Source: Pantoea piersonii
Lineage (GTDB): Bacteria > Pseudomonadota > Gammaproteobacteria > Enterobacterales > Enterobacteriaceae
Direction: 5' to 3'
Assembly: GCF_003612015.1 (NCBI RefSeq)
Contig: NZ_RARB01000002.1
Coordinates: forward strand, 249,590-313,589
Length of the DNA stretch: 64,000 nucleotides
Both the position numbers and the translations under genes were made by a program. Positions 9,104 through 17,876 of the stretch are shown here, in pieces. The notes beneath the pieces were generated by a model, which had not been told where the DNA came from, searched no databases, and saw nothing but the letters and a program-made list of their open reading frames with translations. Numbering within the stretch: position 1 is the stretch's first letter; every line of letters begins with the position of its first letter.

Positions 9104-9985
9104 GTGAAAAAGAATAAAGGTATTATTCTCGCTGGCGGCTCAGGAACACGCCTTTACCCGGTAACTATGGCTGTAAGTAAACAACTTCTGCCGGTGTATG
9201 ACAAACCGATGATTTATTACCCGCTTAGTACGCTTATGCTGGCTGGTATTACCGATATTTTGATCATCAGCACGCCGCAAGATACCCCGCGTTTTGAAAG
9301 TCTATTGGGAGATGGTTCGCAATGGGGCTTATCCATTCAGTATAAAGTGCAGCCAAGTCCAGATGGGTTAGCGCAAGCATTTATTATTGGTGAAGAATTT
9401 ATCGGTGACGACTCGGTTGCTTTGATCCTTGGTGATAATATTTTTTATGGCCATGATCTTAATAAACAACTGGAGGCAGCGTCCGAGAAAGCGCAGGGAG
9501 CTACTGTTTTTGCATATCACGTTATGGATCCTGAACGATACGGCGTAGTAGAATTTGACAAAGATGGAAAAGCTGTTTCTCTGGTGGAAAAACCTGAGAA
9601 CCCTAAAAGTAATTACGCTGTAACTGGTCTCTACTTCTATGACAATAGCGTCGTTGAAATGGCTAAAAAGCTACAACCTTCGCCACGCGGTGAATTAGAA
9701 ATCACAGACATTAATCGTATTTATATGGAAAAAGGACAGCTGTCTGTTTCTATCATGGGGCGGGGCCATGCCTGGTTAGACACTGGAACACACCAGAGTT
9801 TAATGGAAGCGAATAATTTTATTCAAACTATTGAGTCGCGTCAGGGGCTTAAAATTGCTTGCCCCGAGGAAATTGCATACCGTATGAAATTTATCGATAA
9901 AGAAAAGCTAAAGGAATTGGCTAAGCCATACCTAAAAAATGAATACGGTAAATATTTAATGGCGCTTGTTGAAGGACGTTTGTAA
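9104..9985 (+). CDS. rfbA: glucose-1-phosphate thymidylyltransferase
   Basis: A 293-residue nucleotidyltransferase that makes dTDP-glucose from glucose-1-phosphate and dTTP, the first step of dTDP-rhamnose synthesis. The signature [11 protein letters not shown] is at residues 11-21, followed by [17 protein letters not shown], and LGDNIFYG carries a metal-binding Asp. Length equals E. coli RmlA/RffH. The start is GTG at 9104 with AAGGTGG at 9093-9099; an ATG two bases earlier is out of frame. It is separated from rfbD by 47 bp and overlaps rfbC by one base. Confidence 0.95.
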   Translation: MKKNKGIILAGGSGTRLYPVTMAVSKQLLPVYDKPMIYYPLSTLMLAGITDILIISTPQDTPRFESLLGDGSQWGLSIQYKVQPSPDGLAQAFIIGEEFIGDDSVALILGDNIFYGHDLNKQLEAASEKAQGATVFAYHVMDPERYGVVEFDKDGKAVSLVEKPENPKSNYAVTGLYFYDNSVVEMAKKLQPSPRGELEITDINRIYMEKGQLSVSIMGRGHAWLDTGTHQSLMEANNFIQTIESRQGLKIACPEEIAYRMKFIDKEKLKELAKPYLKNEYGKYLMALVEGRL

Positions 9986-10533
9986 TGAAAGTTATTAATA
10001 CTGATATTGCCGATGTGAAAATTATTGAACCTGCAGTTTTCGGTGACGAAAGAGGTTTCTTTATGGAAACCTGGCAGCAAAAAAAATTTGAGGAACTTGT
10101 TTGTCCACGGCAGTTTGTTCAGGACAACCATTCTAAATCAGCGAAAGGCATTTTACGGGGCATGCATTACCAAACGGAAAATACCCAAGGCAAGCTGGTT
10201 CGCGTTATTGCTGGGGAAGTCTATGACGTAGCTGTGGATATGCGACGCTCTTCGCCAACGTTTGGGAAATGGGTAGGGGTAATACTATCAGCTGAAAACA
10301 AACGTCAGCTTTGGGTACCCGAAGGTTTCGCACATGGTTTTTATGTTACCTCTGAAAGTGCAGAGTTTGTTTATAAATGTACGAATTATTATAATCCCGC
10401 AGCTGAGCATTCTCTTCTCTGGAATGATGATTCAATAGGTATTGAGTGGCCCATTGCGAATGGTGAAGTGCCTTTATTATCTGCTAAAGATAAAGAAGGT
10501 AAAAGCTTTCAAAGCGCAGTATATTTCAACTAA
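9985..10533 (+). CDS. rfbC: dTDP-4-dehydrorhamnose 3,5-epimerase
   Basis: A 182-residue cupin-fold epimerase, third step of dTDP-L-rhamnose synthesis. It shows the family motif ILRGMHYQ with the catalytic His at residue 61, VRVIAGEVYDVAVDMR in the cupin core, and VPEGFAHGF near residue 115. The start ATG shares one base with the rfbA stop (TAATG). It completes a full rmlBDAC set, so the O-antigen here almost certainly contains L-rhamnose or a derivative. Confidence 0.95.
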   Translation: MKVINTDIADVKIIEPAVFGDERGFFMETWQQKKFEELVCPRQFVQDNHSKSAKGILRGMHYQTENTQGKLVRVIAGEVYDVAVDMRRSSPTFGKWVGVILSAENKRQLWVPEGFAHGFYVTSESAEFVYKCTNYYNPAAEHSLLWNDDSIGIEWPIANGEVPLLSAKDKEGKSFQSAVYFN

Positions 10534-10556
10534 ATATATTTGAAGATACATTTACT

Positions 10557-10589
10557 GGCGGTAAGTAAAATATCTCACCGCCTTGTTTT
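10557..10589 (+). terminator. Terminator-like hairpin between rfbC and wzm
   Basis: GGCGGTAAG at 10557-10565 pairs (one mismatch) with CTCACCGCC at 10574-10582 and is followed by TTGTTTT. It lies inside the O-antigen operon, so it may act as a partial terminator that RfaH-modified polymerase reads through. Confidence 0.5.
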
Positions 10590-10657
10590 AGAAATCTCTA
10601 CTGCCAATTTCACTGTATTTATGCTGACTGAAATGTTTAGATTTTAAGAGAGTTTAA

Positions 10658-11491
10658 ATGGATCCTCATTCTTTAAAGCCAACTTCTTTCATATCAATTT
10701 TAAGAAGCTGTTATAATAACCGAAACTTAATTTATCAGATGACCAAGCGTGAGATTACCGGACGCTATCGCGGCTCAGTAATGGGGGTTTTTTGGTCATT
10801 TATCAATCCAGTCCTTATGCTTCTTGTTTATACATTTGTTTTTTCAGTTGTGTTCAAAGCAAGGTGGGGCACCGGTGTCACAGGAGAGTCAAAAAGCGAC
10901 TTTGCTGTAATCTTATTTGCAGGGTTACTAGTGCATACCCTGTTTGCAGAAGCCTTAAGTCGAGCACCAACCTTGATAATTGGCAATGCTAATTATGTAA
11001 AAAAAGTAGTCTTTCCACTAGAATTGCTTTCCGTAAGCAGTTTATTAAGCGTCATATTTCATACAATAATTAGCATTGTTGTTTTATTGATTGCTTTTGT
11101 TTTATTTAACGGATATCTACATTGGACCGTAGTCTTAATACCTGTAGTATTGTTTCCTTTAATCATCTTTACCCTTGGCATATCCTGGTTATTGTCTTCA
11201 CTGGGTGTTTTTTTGAGAGATGTTGGACAGACAATTTCTATTATTGTCACTGTTTTAATGTTTTTATCGCCTATCTTTTACCCTATTAGTGCACTTCCAA
11301 AAGATTTTCAGCCTATAATTATGCTTAATCCATTGACGTTTATTATAGAGCAGTCCCGAAATGTATTGATTTGGGGTAAATTACCGGACTTTATGGGGCT
11401 GGCAATTTATTCAGTGATTGCCCTAGTCATTATGTGGCTATGCTACGTCTGGTTTCAGAAAACGAGAAAAGGCTTTGCTGATGTCCTCTAA
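10658..11491 (+). CDS. wzm: O-antigen ABC transporter permease Wzm
   Basis: A 277-residue ABC-2 type permease with about six hydrophobic segments. With Wzt it exports the completed, lipid-linked O-antigen chain across the inner membrane. The N-terminal MTKREITGRYRGSVMGVFWS with NPVLMLLVYTFVFSVVF is typical of Wzm/KpsM-like polysaccharide exporters, and the C-terminal LNPLTFIIEQSRNVLIWG is a family landmark. The ATG at 10658 follows AAGAGAG. The wzt ATG lies 11 bp inside its 3' end. Its presence, together with no wzx or wzy in this island, marks an ABC-dependent O-antigen pathway. Confidence 0.92.
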   Translation: MDPHSLKPTSFISILRSCYNNRNLIYQMTKREITGRYRGSVMGVFWSFINPVLMLLVYTFVFSVVFKARWGTGVTGESKSDFAVILFAGLLVHTLFAEALSRAPTLIIGNANYVKKVVFPLELLSVSSLLSVIFHTIISIVVLLIAFVLFNGYLHWTVVLIPVVLFPLIIFTLGISWLLSSLGVFLRDVGQTISIIVTVLMFLSPIFYPISALPKDFQPIIMLNPLTFIIEQSRNVLIWGKLPDFMGLAIYSVIALVIMWLCYVWFQKTRKGFADVL

Positions 11492-12863
11492 AGATAATGC
11501 TATTGAAATCTATAACGTAGGTAAATGTTATCAGGTTTATGAAAACCCAGTACATCGTTTGAAGCAATTCATTTTTCCTCGTATCGACCGTGCGTTTGGA
11601 AAAACAGCTCGAAGTTATCACGATGATTTTTGGGCCTTAAAAGATGTCTCTTTTGAATTGCCAAAAGGGCAAACAATGGGCATTGTTGGGCGTAATGGTT
11701 CAGGTAAATCTACATTATTGCAAATCATTGCTGGTACGCTAAGCCCGAGCTGTGGAAATATTAATGTCAGAGGACGTGTAGCTGCACTGCTTGAACTTGG
11801 AGCTGGTTTTAACAGTGATTTTACTGGCAGAGAAAATATTTACCTGAACGCATCCTTGCTTGGGTTAACCCGAGAAGAGACTGATAGTAAACTCGATGAT
11901 ATTCTTGCTTTTGCTGATATAGGACGCTTTATTGATTCTCCTGTTCGCTCTTATTCAAGCGGGATGCTGGTAAGGCTGGCGTTTGCTGTACAGGCCCAGA
12001 TAGATCCTGAAATACTGATTGTAGACGAAGCGCTGGCAGTGGGAGACGCAAAGTTTCAGGCTAAATGTTTTGCGCGTTTAAAAAAATTAAAAGAAAATGG
12101 CACTTCGATCCTTTTGGTTTCTCACGCAACGGAGCAAATAGTTACGCATTGCGATCTTGCGTTATTGCTTGATAGTGGCGTTGTAAAAGGTTCAGGTAAA
12201 CCAAAAATCGTAATTAACCAATATCTTGATCTGCTATTTGGTAAGAAAAAGAAAAATGATAACCAACGTTCAGATATTGATAAACAAATTGAATATGCTT
12301 CAGCTGGAGAAAAAGAGCGGCTTGAGCGTAGTGAAGATAATTCACCAGATTCAGAAAATGTCATATCAAAGCTAAACGGACGCTTTGAAAACAGATTTAA
12401 TTACAATCCAGCGGAATATCGATGGGGCGATAAATCCGCCATTATTGAAGATTTTTTTATTGAACAAAGTGGAACATCTTATCCATCCTCTTTCGAGCAC
12501 CATCAAAAAATAAATCTTTCTATTAAAATAAAGTTTAATGATTTAGTGATTAGACCAATATTTGGTTTTGCTGTAAAAAATAAAGAAGGTATTACAATTT
12601 ATAATACTAACAGCGAATGGCAGGAGGTAGCTAATTTAGATGAAGCGAAAGCGGGAAGCGAAACAGTTGTGAACTTTTCTTTCCCTAATTTGCTGTACGA
12701 GGGGGATTATTTCATTTCATTAGGTGTTGCAAGCAGTGATACCAATGGTGAGATAATCCCTCATGATCGTCGTTACGATTCCATTCATATTTCTGTAGCG
12801 CCAGTAAAGAAATTTACTGGATTTACAGATTTAAGCGCAAAAATTGAGATTGTTCATGAATAG
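11481..12863 (+). CDS. wzt: O-antigen ABC transporter ATPase Wzt with C-terminal carbohydrate-binding domain
   Basis: A 460-residue protein in two parts. Residues 1-250 form an ABC ATPase: Walker A GRNGSGKST at 70-78, signature YSSGM near 158, Walker B ILIVDEALAVGD near 180, and an H-loop SHA. After a charged linker, residues about 305-460 form a beta-rich tail of the Wzt-C type. In E. coli O9a this tail binds the modified non-reducing end of the finished chain, so export is tied to termination. The ATG at 11481 is preferred over an in-frame TTG at 11475. A tail of this kind predicts a terminally modified O-antigen, which fits the methyltransferase next door. Confidence 0.93.
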   Translation: MSSKDNAIEIYNVGKCYQVYENPVHRLKQFIFPRIDRAFGKTARSYHDDFWALKDVSFELPKGQTMGIVGRNGSGKSTLLQIIAGTLSPSCGNINVRGRVAALLELGAGFNSDFTGRENIYLNASLLGLTREETDSKLDDILAFADIGRFIDSPVRSYSSGMLVRLAFAVQAQIDPEILIVDEALAVGDAKFQAKCFARLKKLKENGTSILLVSHATEQIVTHCDLALLLDSGVVKGSGKPKIVINQYLDLLFGKKKKNDNQRSDIDKQIEYASAGEKERLERSEDNSPDSENVISKLNGRFENRFNYNPAEYRWGDKSAIIEDFFIEQSGTSYPSSFEHHQKINLSIKIKFNDLVIRPIFGFAVKNKEGITIYNTNSEWQEVANLDEAKAGSETVVNFSFPNLLYEGDYFISLGVASSDTNGEIIPHDRRYDSIHISVAPVKKFTGFTDLSAKIEIVHE

Positions 12864-15800
12864 TATTTGTCAAATTTTAAGCAATGCTAATTTCGTACAA
12901 AACGATGATCGTGTTTGGCATCCACTTCATATAAAAGAATTTGCATATAATGATGGAGATCAGGCTGAATTATATCTTCTCAACGCTATTCGCGAAGCTA
13001 CAGATAAGAGTAGCCGTTCACCAGAATTAGCCGCAAAAATGATCGATTGGCCATCTACTTATCATTTAACCTCTCGTCGATCTAATCTGCTAAGACCTTT
13101 TGAGGCACAACTTAAAAATAAAAAAGTTCTTGAAATAGGTTGCGGTTGTGGAGCTATTACTCGTTTTCTCGGCGAGGCGGGAGCACAGGTTGTATCGGTT
13201 GAAGGTAGCCTCCGTCGGGCAACAATTGCGCGGGCTCGCTGTGAGGATCTTGACAACGTAGAAATTATTTGCGTTCCGAGTGATGAACTACCCGATATAG
13301 GTGAGTTTGATTTCGTACTGCTTATTGGCGTTTTAGAATACGCACGCGTTTTTTTGGGTGAGTCAGGTCAAAAACTTTTACTTGATAGCTGTTATTCACG
13401 GTTAAATGAAAATGGAAAGCTTTTTGTTGCCATCGAAAACAAGCTAGGTATTAAATATTTTGCTGGCGCTGCAGAAGATCATGTTGGTCAACCAATGTTC
13501 GGCGTTAACAACAGTTATGATGATACTGGCGTGATGACTTTTGGCAGGGCGGAGCTAAAAGAAATATTAGGCTGTTCAGGATTCAGTTATATTGAAGAGT
13601 ATTTACCCTTACCTGATTATAAATTACCTACAGAAATAGTCACGCCTTTAGGATGGAAAAAATACTCTACTCAACTAACACAACTTGCCATTGAAAGCGC
13701 TCATAAAGATGTGCAGGGCATAGCTGAACCTGTTTTTTCAGTTGAGCAGGCTTTAAAAAATATTTGGCAAAACAATCTTGCGGCCGATTTGTCTAATTCA
13801 TTCCTTTTTTTGGCAGCAAAAAAAGAATTTTTTTCAGAAAACAAAATATTACTGCATCATTACTCAGATGGACGTTTACCTGAATATAATAAAGAGCTGA
13901 TTGTTACCGTTAACGATAATGATTTAGAAGTATTAACCTATAGCATATCAAAAAATAGCAATGTAGTTAGTACGCAAAATACCTTCAAGCATAAAATTGA
14001 GGAACAGTCTGCCTTTTTTGAAGGCGAAAGTTTATGGCTTTCTTTACTCAATATTGTAAATAAGCCAGGCTGGACTGTGGGAGCTCTTCAGAACTGGTTG
14101 AAGAAATGGTTGGATTGTCTTGCGCGTGAAGAAAATATCTCAACAGAGTTAGATAAAGATACATTATTGCCAGGTAAATACAATGATGCGATGCCATTTA
14201 ATATCTTAATCGATAAGAACGATAACGTAAAATTCATTGATTTAGAGTGGGTTTCGACCGATAAAATTTCTTTAGGTTATGTGATTTTTAGAGGTGTACT
14301 TCATTCCCTCCTACGCATTACTTCTGTTGCTGCATCCCCTGAAGGGGAGAACAGGAACTTACAACTACTTCTGGAAGAAATCCTAACAGGTTCAAATCTT
14401 AACATTAACAAAGAAGATCTTGAATCGTACTGGGAACGTGAATTTGAGTTTATGGAACAGACTCAAGTCGGAAACGTTGGTTATATCAGGAGTGCTTTCA
14501 AAACGGCGGTCTTGAAAACTAGGATTTCTCTGATAGAATATGCAACTCGTAATGCTGATCTAGCTTCAAAAATCAACAATTGTGAGAATAACTTGAACAT
14601 TTCATTAGACAAGGAAAGTGCAAGGCTGAAGGCTATTCATCAAGAAGAAATGGCGTCGATGACTGCAGCCAACAACGAGTTAGCAGAAAAAAATGCGTTA
14701 TTAATTCATGAAACACAAAGCAAAATGCTTGAAAATCAAAAGATGCATGAAGAAATTAGCTACCTTAAAAATTTAATAAGAGAGCTAAATGATAAAATCA
14801 ATATGCATCATTCAAATGTTTCAGATGGTAATGAACGATATATTCATCTGGAAAGAATTAGCCATGAACAAGATAAAAAAATAAAAGAACTTAGCGATGA
14901 AATAAATCGCCTGTTATCTACCAATTCATGGAAACTTACTAAGCCATTAAGGTTTTTAATGAGACTGGTTCGTGGACAGCATCAGGCTGCACTCGACCCT
15001 TTCAAAAAAATCACCAGACAGCAGCTAAAGAAACTATATTATAAAACACCGGTGCAATACAGAAATAAACTTCTTCATACCGCATTCAAGTTGCGACCTG
15101 GCTGGTTTTTACATCACCCTGAATATCAAAGAATAAATGGCACATTTACGGCTGCAAATGTAAATAATCAACAATTATTGACAGATTTTAGCTTGCTACC
15201 TGCAAAATTAGAACGTCACCCACAAAATGTTGCTTTGCATTGCCATATTTACTATTTCGATCTGATTGACGAGTTCGTTCATCATATCGCGCAGGTCCCT
15301 TTTAGTCTTGATGTGTTTGTTTCTGTTACGTCAACTGAAGGACAGATGGTTTGTAAAGACAAACTCTCAAAACTTGCTAATATTAATAATCTGTTTGTCG
15401 AAATCGTGCCTAACAGGGGGAGAGATATTGGGCCCATGTTTGCGCATTTTGGAAGCCGTTTAAAGACATATGATTTTGTCGGGCATATTCAGAGTAAGAA
15501 GTCGCTTTACAATGCTGGAGCTACGCTCGGTTGGCGGGAGTATCTTTTCAACGCTCTTTTAGGATCAAAGGAAAATATTGAGAAAATTTTCCATCAGTTT
15601 GAATTAAACAAAGGCTTGGGCATAATCTATCCTCAGGCTTTCGTGCAAGTACCATATGCAGCATTTACCTGGCTTGCGAACAGAGCTGATGGGCACAGAC
15701 TGTGTTCCAGGATGGGTATCGAAATGCCGGATGCTTATTTTAACTTCCCGGCCGGTTCTATGTTTTGGGCAAGAGTAGATGCACTACGTCCGTTGTTTGA

Positions 15801-17829
15801 TTTGAATCTAAAATGGGAAGATTTCCCAGAAGAATTAGCGCAAAATGATGGCACTGTTGCTCATGCTATAGAACGTTTACTTGGCGTTGTCCCAACAGCA
15901 TTAAATTATGAGTCGTTGATTATTAAAGATCATCAGTCTCCATCCTGGACAACTTTTAGGTTTGACCAACAATATTTTGGTCGTACGTTTGATACATATC
16001 AGTATCTTATCAACGACGCCGATACGCATATTGTCGCTTTTGACATTTTCGATACTATTCTTACTCGACCTTTATTAAACCCTGATCATACAAAAAATGT
16101 TGTAATGAACGCTCTTTCATCCGATGAAAAAGTGTTATTTAAACAGTATCGCGCTCAGGCGGAAGCAGTTGCAAGAGATACTGCTGGCAGAGATATCGAT
16201 ATTTATGAAATTTATAACGTTTTTGCGAAGCTTACTAAAATTTCTGCGGAACGGTGCACAGAGATAGCTCATCTCGAAGCAAAAACCGAATATTCCTCAG
16301 TTTACCTAAGAGCTGATGCAAAGGAATTGATGAGCCGTGTTAAACGAGCTGGCAAAAAAGTTGTCTTAATCAGTGATATGTTTTTGCCTCGTGAAACGGT
16401 TGTCAGTATGCTCGACAAATTTGAGGTCAAAGACTGGGACGAACTTTACCTTTCCTCTGATATTGGTCTTCGCAAGGATACTGGTAAGTTATATGAGTAT
16501 ATGTTTGAAAAAGAAGGTGTTGCTGGGAGCAATGTAGTAATGATTGGTGACAACGAGCGATCCGATCTACAGTTGCCGTCAGATTTCTATAAAGTAAGAT
16601 GTTTACATTTATTACGTGCTAATGATATTGCTAAATCTTTAACAGATTATCAGATTTTTATGAAAGATAGAACAATTGAGCAGGATTTAAATAATGAGCT
16701 CACGTTGGGTCTGATCATACAGAAAAATCTTAATAAAGTAGCAAATATAGAGCCTGATGATTTGCGTCTATATAGCGAAAGGGCTTACCAGCTTGGTTAT
16801 AACCTTGTAGGGCCGCTTTTGATTTCTTTCTGCGAATGGCTTTGTCAAAAAGCTGTTGAAAACAAAATTGAACATCTTTATTTTCTTGCTCGCGAGGGCA
16901 AAATCATTAAAGAGGTGTTCGATCGCTGGTATCAGAGCCATAACAGTAATGCTATTAAATCTTCATATCTTCAAGTATCAAGACGGTCTGTGAATGTTCC
17001 GAAAATCAGAGAATTCAAACAGATTGCTGATATAGCATCTATTGATTTTTCATCTAACGGGATTGAAACCTTTCTGTTTGAAAGATTTGGCTTTGAATTA
17101 GAATCAGCTAAATGGCAAGAAATTTATACTCGTAACCTTTGGTCCGCTGATAAATTAGTCGAGATTCGGAATAAGGATATTTCTTCAATCGAACCTCTGC
17201 TTAAATATTTATCTGAGGATATTATTAAAAGCGCAATGATTGAATATGATGCCATGAACCATTATCTTGAAGGTACAGGCATCAAGGGTAATGATAGTTC
17301 GGCTATTGTAGACGTAGGATATTCAGGTACTATCCAAAAGTCTCTCAATGAGCTTCTTAAGAAACCTGTTCATGGGTTTTATATGGCTACTTCTCATCTT
17401 ATTCGAGATGGCATGCATCCTTCATCATTAACTGAAGGTTGTTTTGTTAGCAATGGAGAAGCTAACTTTATTGACTCACGTATTTTCAGTAAAAGTTTTG
17501 CGCTTGAGCAATTGTTAAGTGCGAACGATGCGCAGATTGCAAAATATGTTCTCAATGAGCATGGTTTGCTGGATAAAGTCTTTAAACCCTTAAGGGATGA
17601 AGAGAAAGCTACTCAGCCTGTCCGTAACGACTTACAACGTGGCATTATGGAATATGTGAGTGATGCGCTTGAGCTAAAAGAAAATTTTTATCCAGAATTT
17701 GCACCATCGTTATCGGTCGCGAATAAGCTTTATTCGGGCTTTGTCGATTCGGGTAAAGATAAGCAAAACAGCGTATTACAACAACTTGTGCTTGATGATG
17801 ACTATTGTGGTCGTGGGCTGGTAAGTTAA
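12856..17829 (+). CDS. Giant multidomain O-antigen protein: methyltransferase, kinase-like, coiled coil, RgpF, HAD
   Basis: A 1657-residue protein starting at ATG 12856, 8 bp inside wzt. Seen in order: a class I SAM methyltransferase (about 70-280; motif I EIGCGCG at 93-99); a kinase-like segment (about 300-540) with Asp444-x4-Asn449 and Asp462-Leu-Glu placed like a catalytic loop and metal-binding Asp; a Lys/Glu-rich coiled coil (about 556-690) ending in NSWKLTKPLRFLMRL, a motif common in O-antigen glycosyltransferases; an RgpF rhamnan-synthesis domain (about 796-1035; NRGRDIGPM, HIQSKKS, FPAGSMFWAR); and a HAD domain (about 1059-1240; DIFDT at 1063, IGDNERSD near 1232) with a C-terminal region like COG5610. 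The first 700 residues match WbdD, the O9a chain terminator and ruler. No membrane segment or signal peptide is seen. Inferred role: make and cap a rhamnose-containing chain at the cytoplasmic face. Domains are fairly secure; the exact reactions are not. Confidence 0.85.
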   Translation: MNSICQILSNANFVQNDDRVWHPLHIKEFAYNDGDQAELYLLNAIREATDKSSRSPELAAKMIDWPSTYHLTSRRSNLLRPFEAQLKNKKVLEIGCGCGAITRFLGEAGAQVVSVEGSLRRATIARARCEDLDNVEIICVPSDELPDIGEFDFVLLIGVLEYARVFLGESGQKLLLDSCYSRLNENGKLFVAIENKLGIKYFAGAAEDHVGQPMFGVNNSYDDTGVMTFGRAELKEILGCSGFSYIEEYLPLPDYKLPTEIVTPLGWKKYSTQLTQLAIESAHKDVQGIAEPVFSVEQALKNIWQNNLAADLSNSFLFLAAKKEFFSENKILLHHYSDGRLPEYNKELIVTVNDNDLEVLTYSISKNSNVVSTQNTFKHKIEEQSAFFEGESLWLSLLNIVNKPGWTVGALQNWLKKWLDCLAREENISTELDKDTLLPGKYNDAMPFNILIDKNDNVKFIDLEWVSTDKISLGYVIFRGVLHSLLRITSVAASPEGENRNLQLLLEEILTGSNLNINKEDLESYWEREFEFMEQTQVGNVGYIRSAFKTAVLKTRISLIEYATRNADLASKINNCENNLNISLDKESARLKAIHQEEMASMTAANNELAEKNALLIHETQSKMLENQKMHEEISYLKNLIRELNDKINMHHSNVSDGNERYIHLERISHEQDKKIKELSDEINRLLSTNSWKLTKPLRFLMRLVRGQHQAALDPFKKITRQQLKKLYYKTPVQYRNKLLHTAFKLRPGWFLHHPEYQRINGTFTAANVNNQQLLTDFSLLPAKLERHPQNVALHCHIYYFDLIDEFVHHIAQVPFSLDVFVSVTSTEGQMVCKDKLSKLANINNLFVEIVPNRGRDIGPMFAHFGSRLKTYDFVGHIQSKKSLYNAGATLGWREYLFNALLGSKENIEKIFHQFELNKGLGIIYPQAFVQVPYAAFTWLANRADGHRLCSRMGIEMPDAYFNFPAGSMFWARVDALRPLFDLNLKWEDFPEELAQNDGTVAHAIERLLGVVPTALNYESLIIKDHQSPSWTTFRFDQQYFGRTFDTYQYLINDADTHIVAFDIFDTILTRPLLNPDHTKNVVMNALSSDEKVLFKQYRAQAEAVARDTAGRDIDIYEIYNVFAKLTKISAERCTEIAHLEAKTEYSSVYLRADAKELMSRVKRAGKKVVLISDMFLPRETVVSMLDKFEVKDWDELYLSSDIGLRKDTGKLYEYMFEKEGVAGSNVVMIGDNERSDLQLPSDFYKVRCLHLLRANDIAKSLTDYQIFMKDRTIEQDLNNELTLGLIIQKNLNKVANIEPDDLRLYSERAYQLGYNLVGPLLISFCEWLCQKAVENKIEHLYFLAREGKIIKEVFDRWYQSHNSNAIKSSYLQVSRRSVNVPKIREFKQIADIASIDFSSNGIETFLFERFGFELESAKWQEIYTRNLWSADKLVEIRNKDISSIEPLLKYLSEDIIKSAMIEYDAMNHYLEGTGIKGNDSSAIVDVGYSGTIQKSLNELLKKPVHGFYMATSHLIRDGMHPSSLTEGCFVSNGEANFIDSRIFSKSFALEQLLSANDAQIAKYVLNEHGLLDKVFKPLRDEEKATQPVRNDLQRGIMEYVSDALELKENFYPEFAPSLSVANKLYSGFVDSGKDKQNSVLQQLVLDDDYCGRGLVS

Positions 17830-17835
17830 GAATAT

Positions 17836-17863
17836 AAGGATGCCTTTGGGCATCCTTTATCTT
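17836..17863 (+). terminator. Terminator-like hairpin after the giant gene
   Basis: A 9-bp perfect stem (AAGGATGCC at 17836-17844, GGCATCCTT at 17849-17857) with a TTTG loop is followed by the weak T-tract TATCTTTC. The next gene starts 14 bp later, so the hairpin lies inside the operon and could attenuate the two glycosyltransferase genes. Confidence 0.6.
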
Positions 17864-17876
17864 TCGGGCGGTTTTT

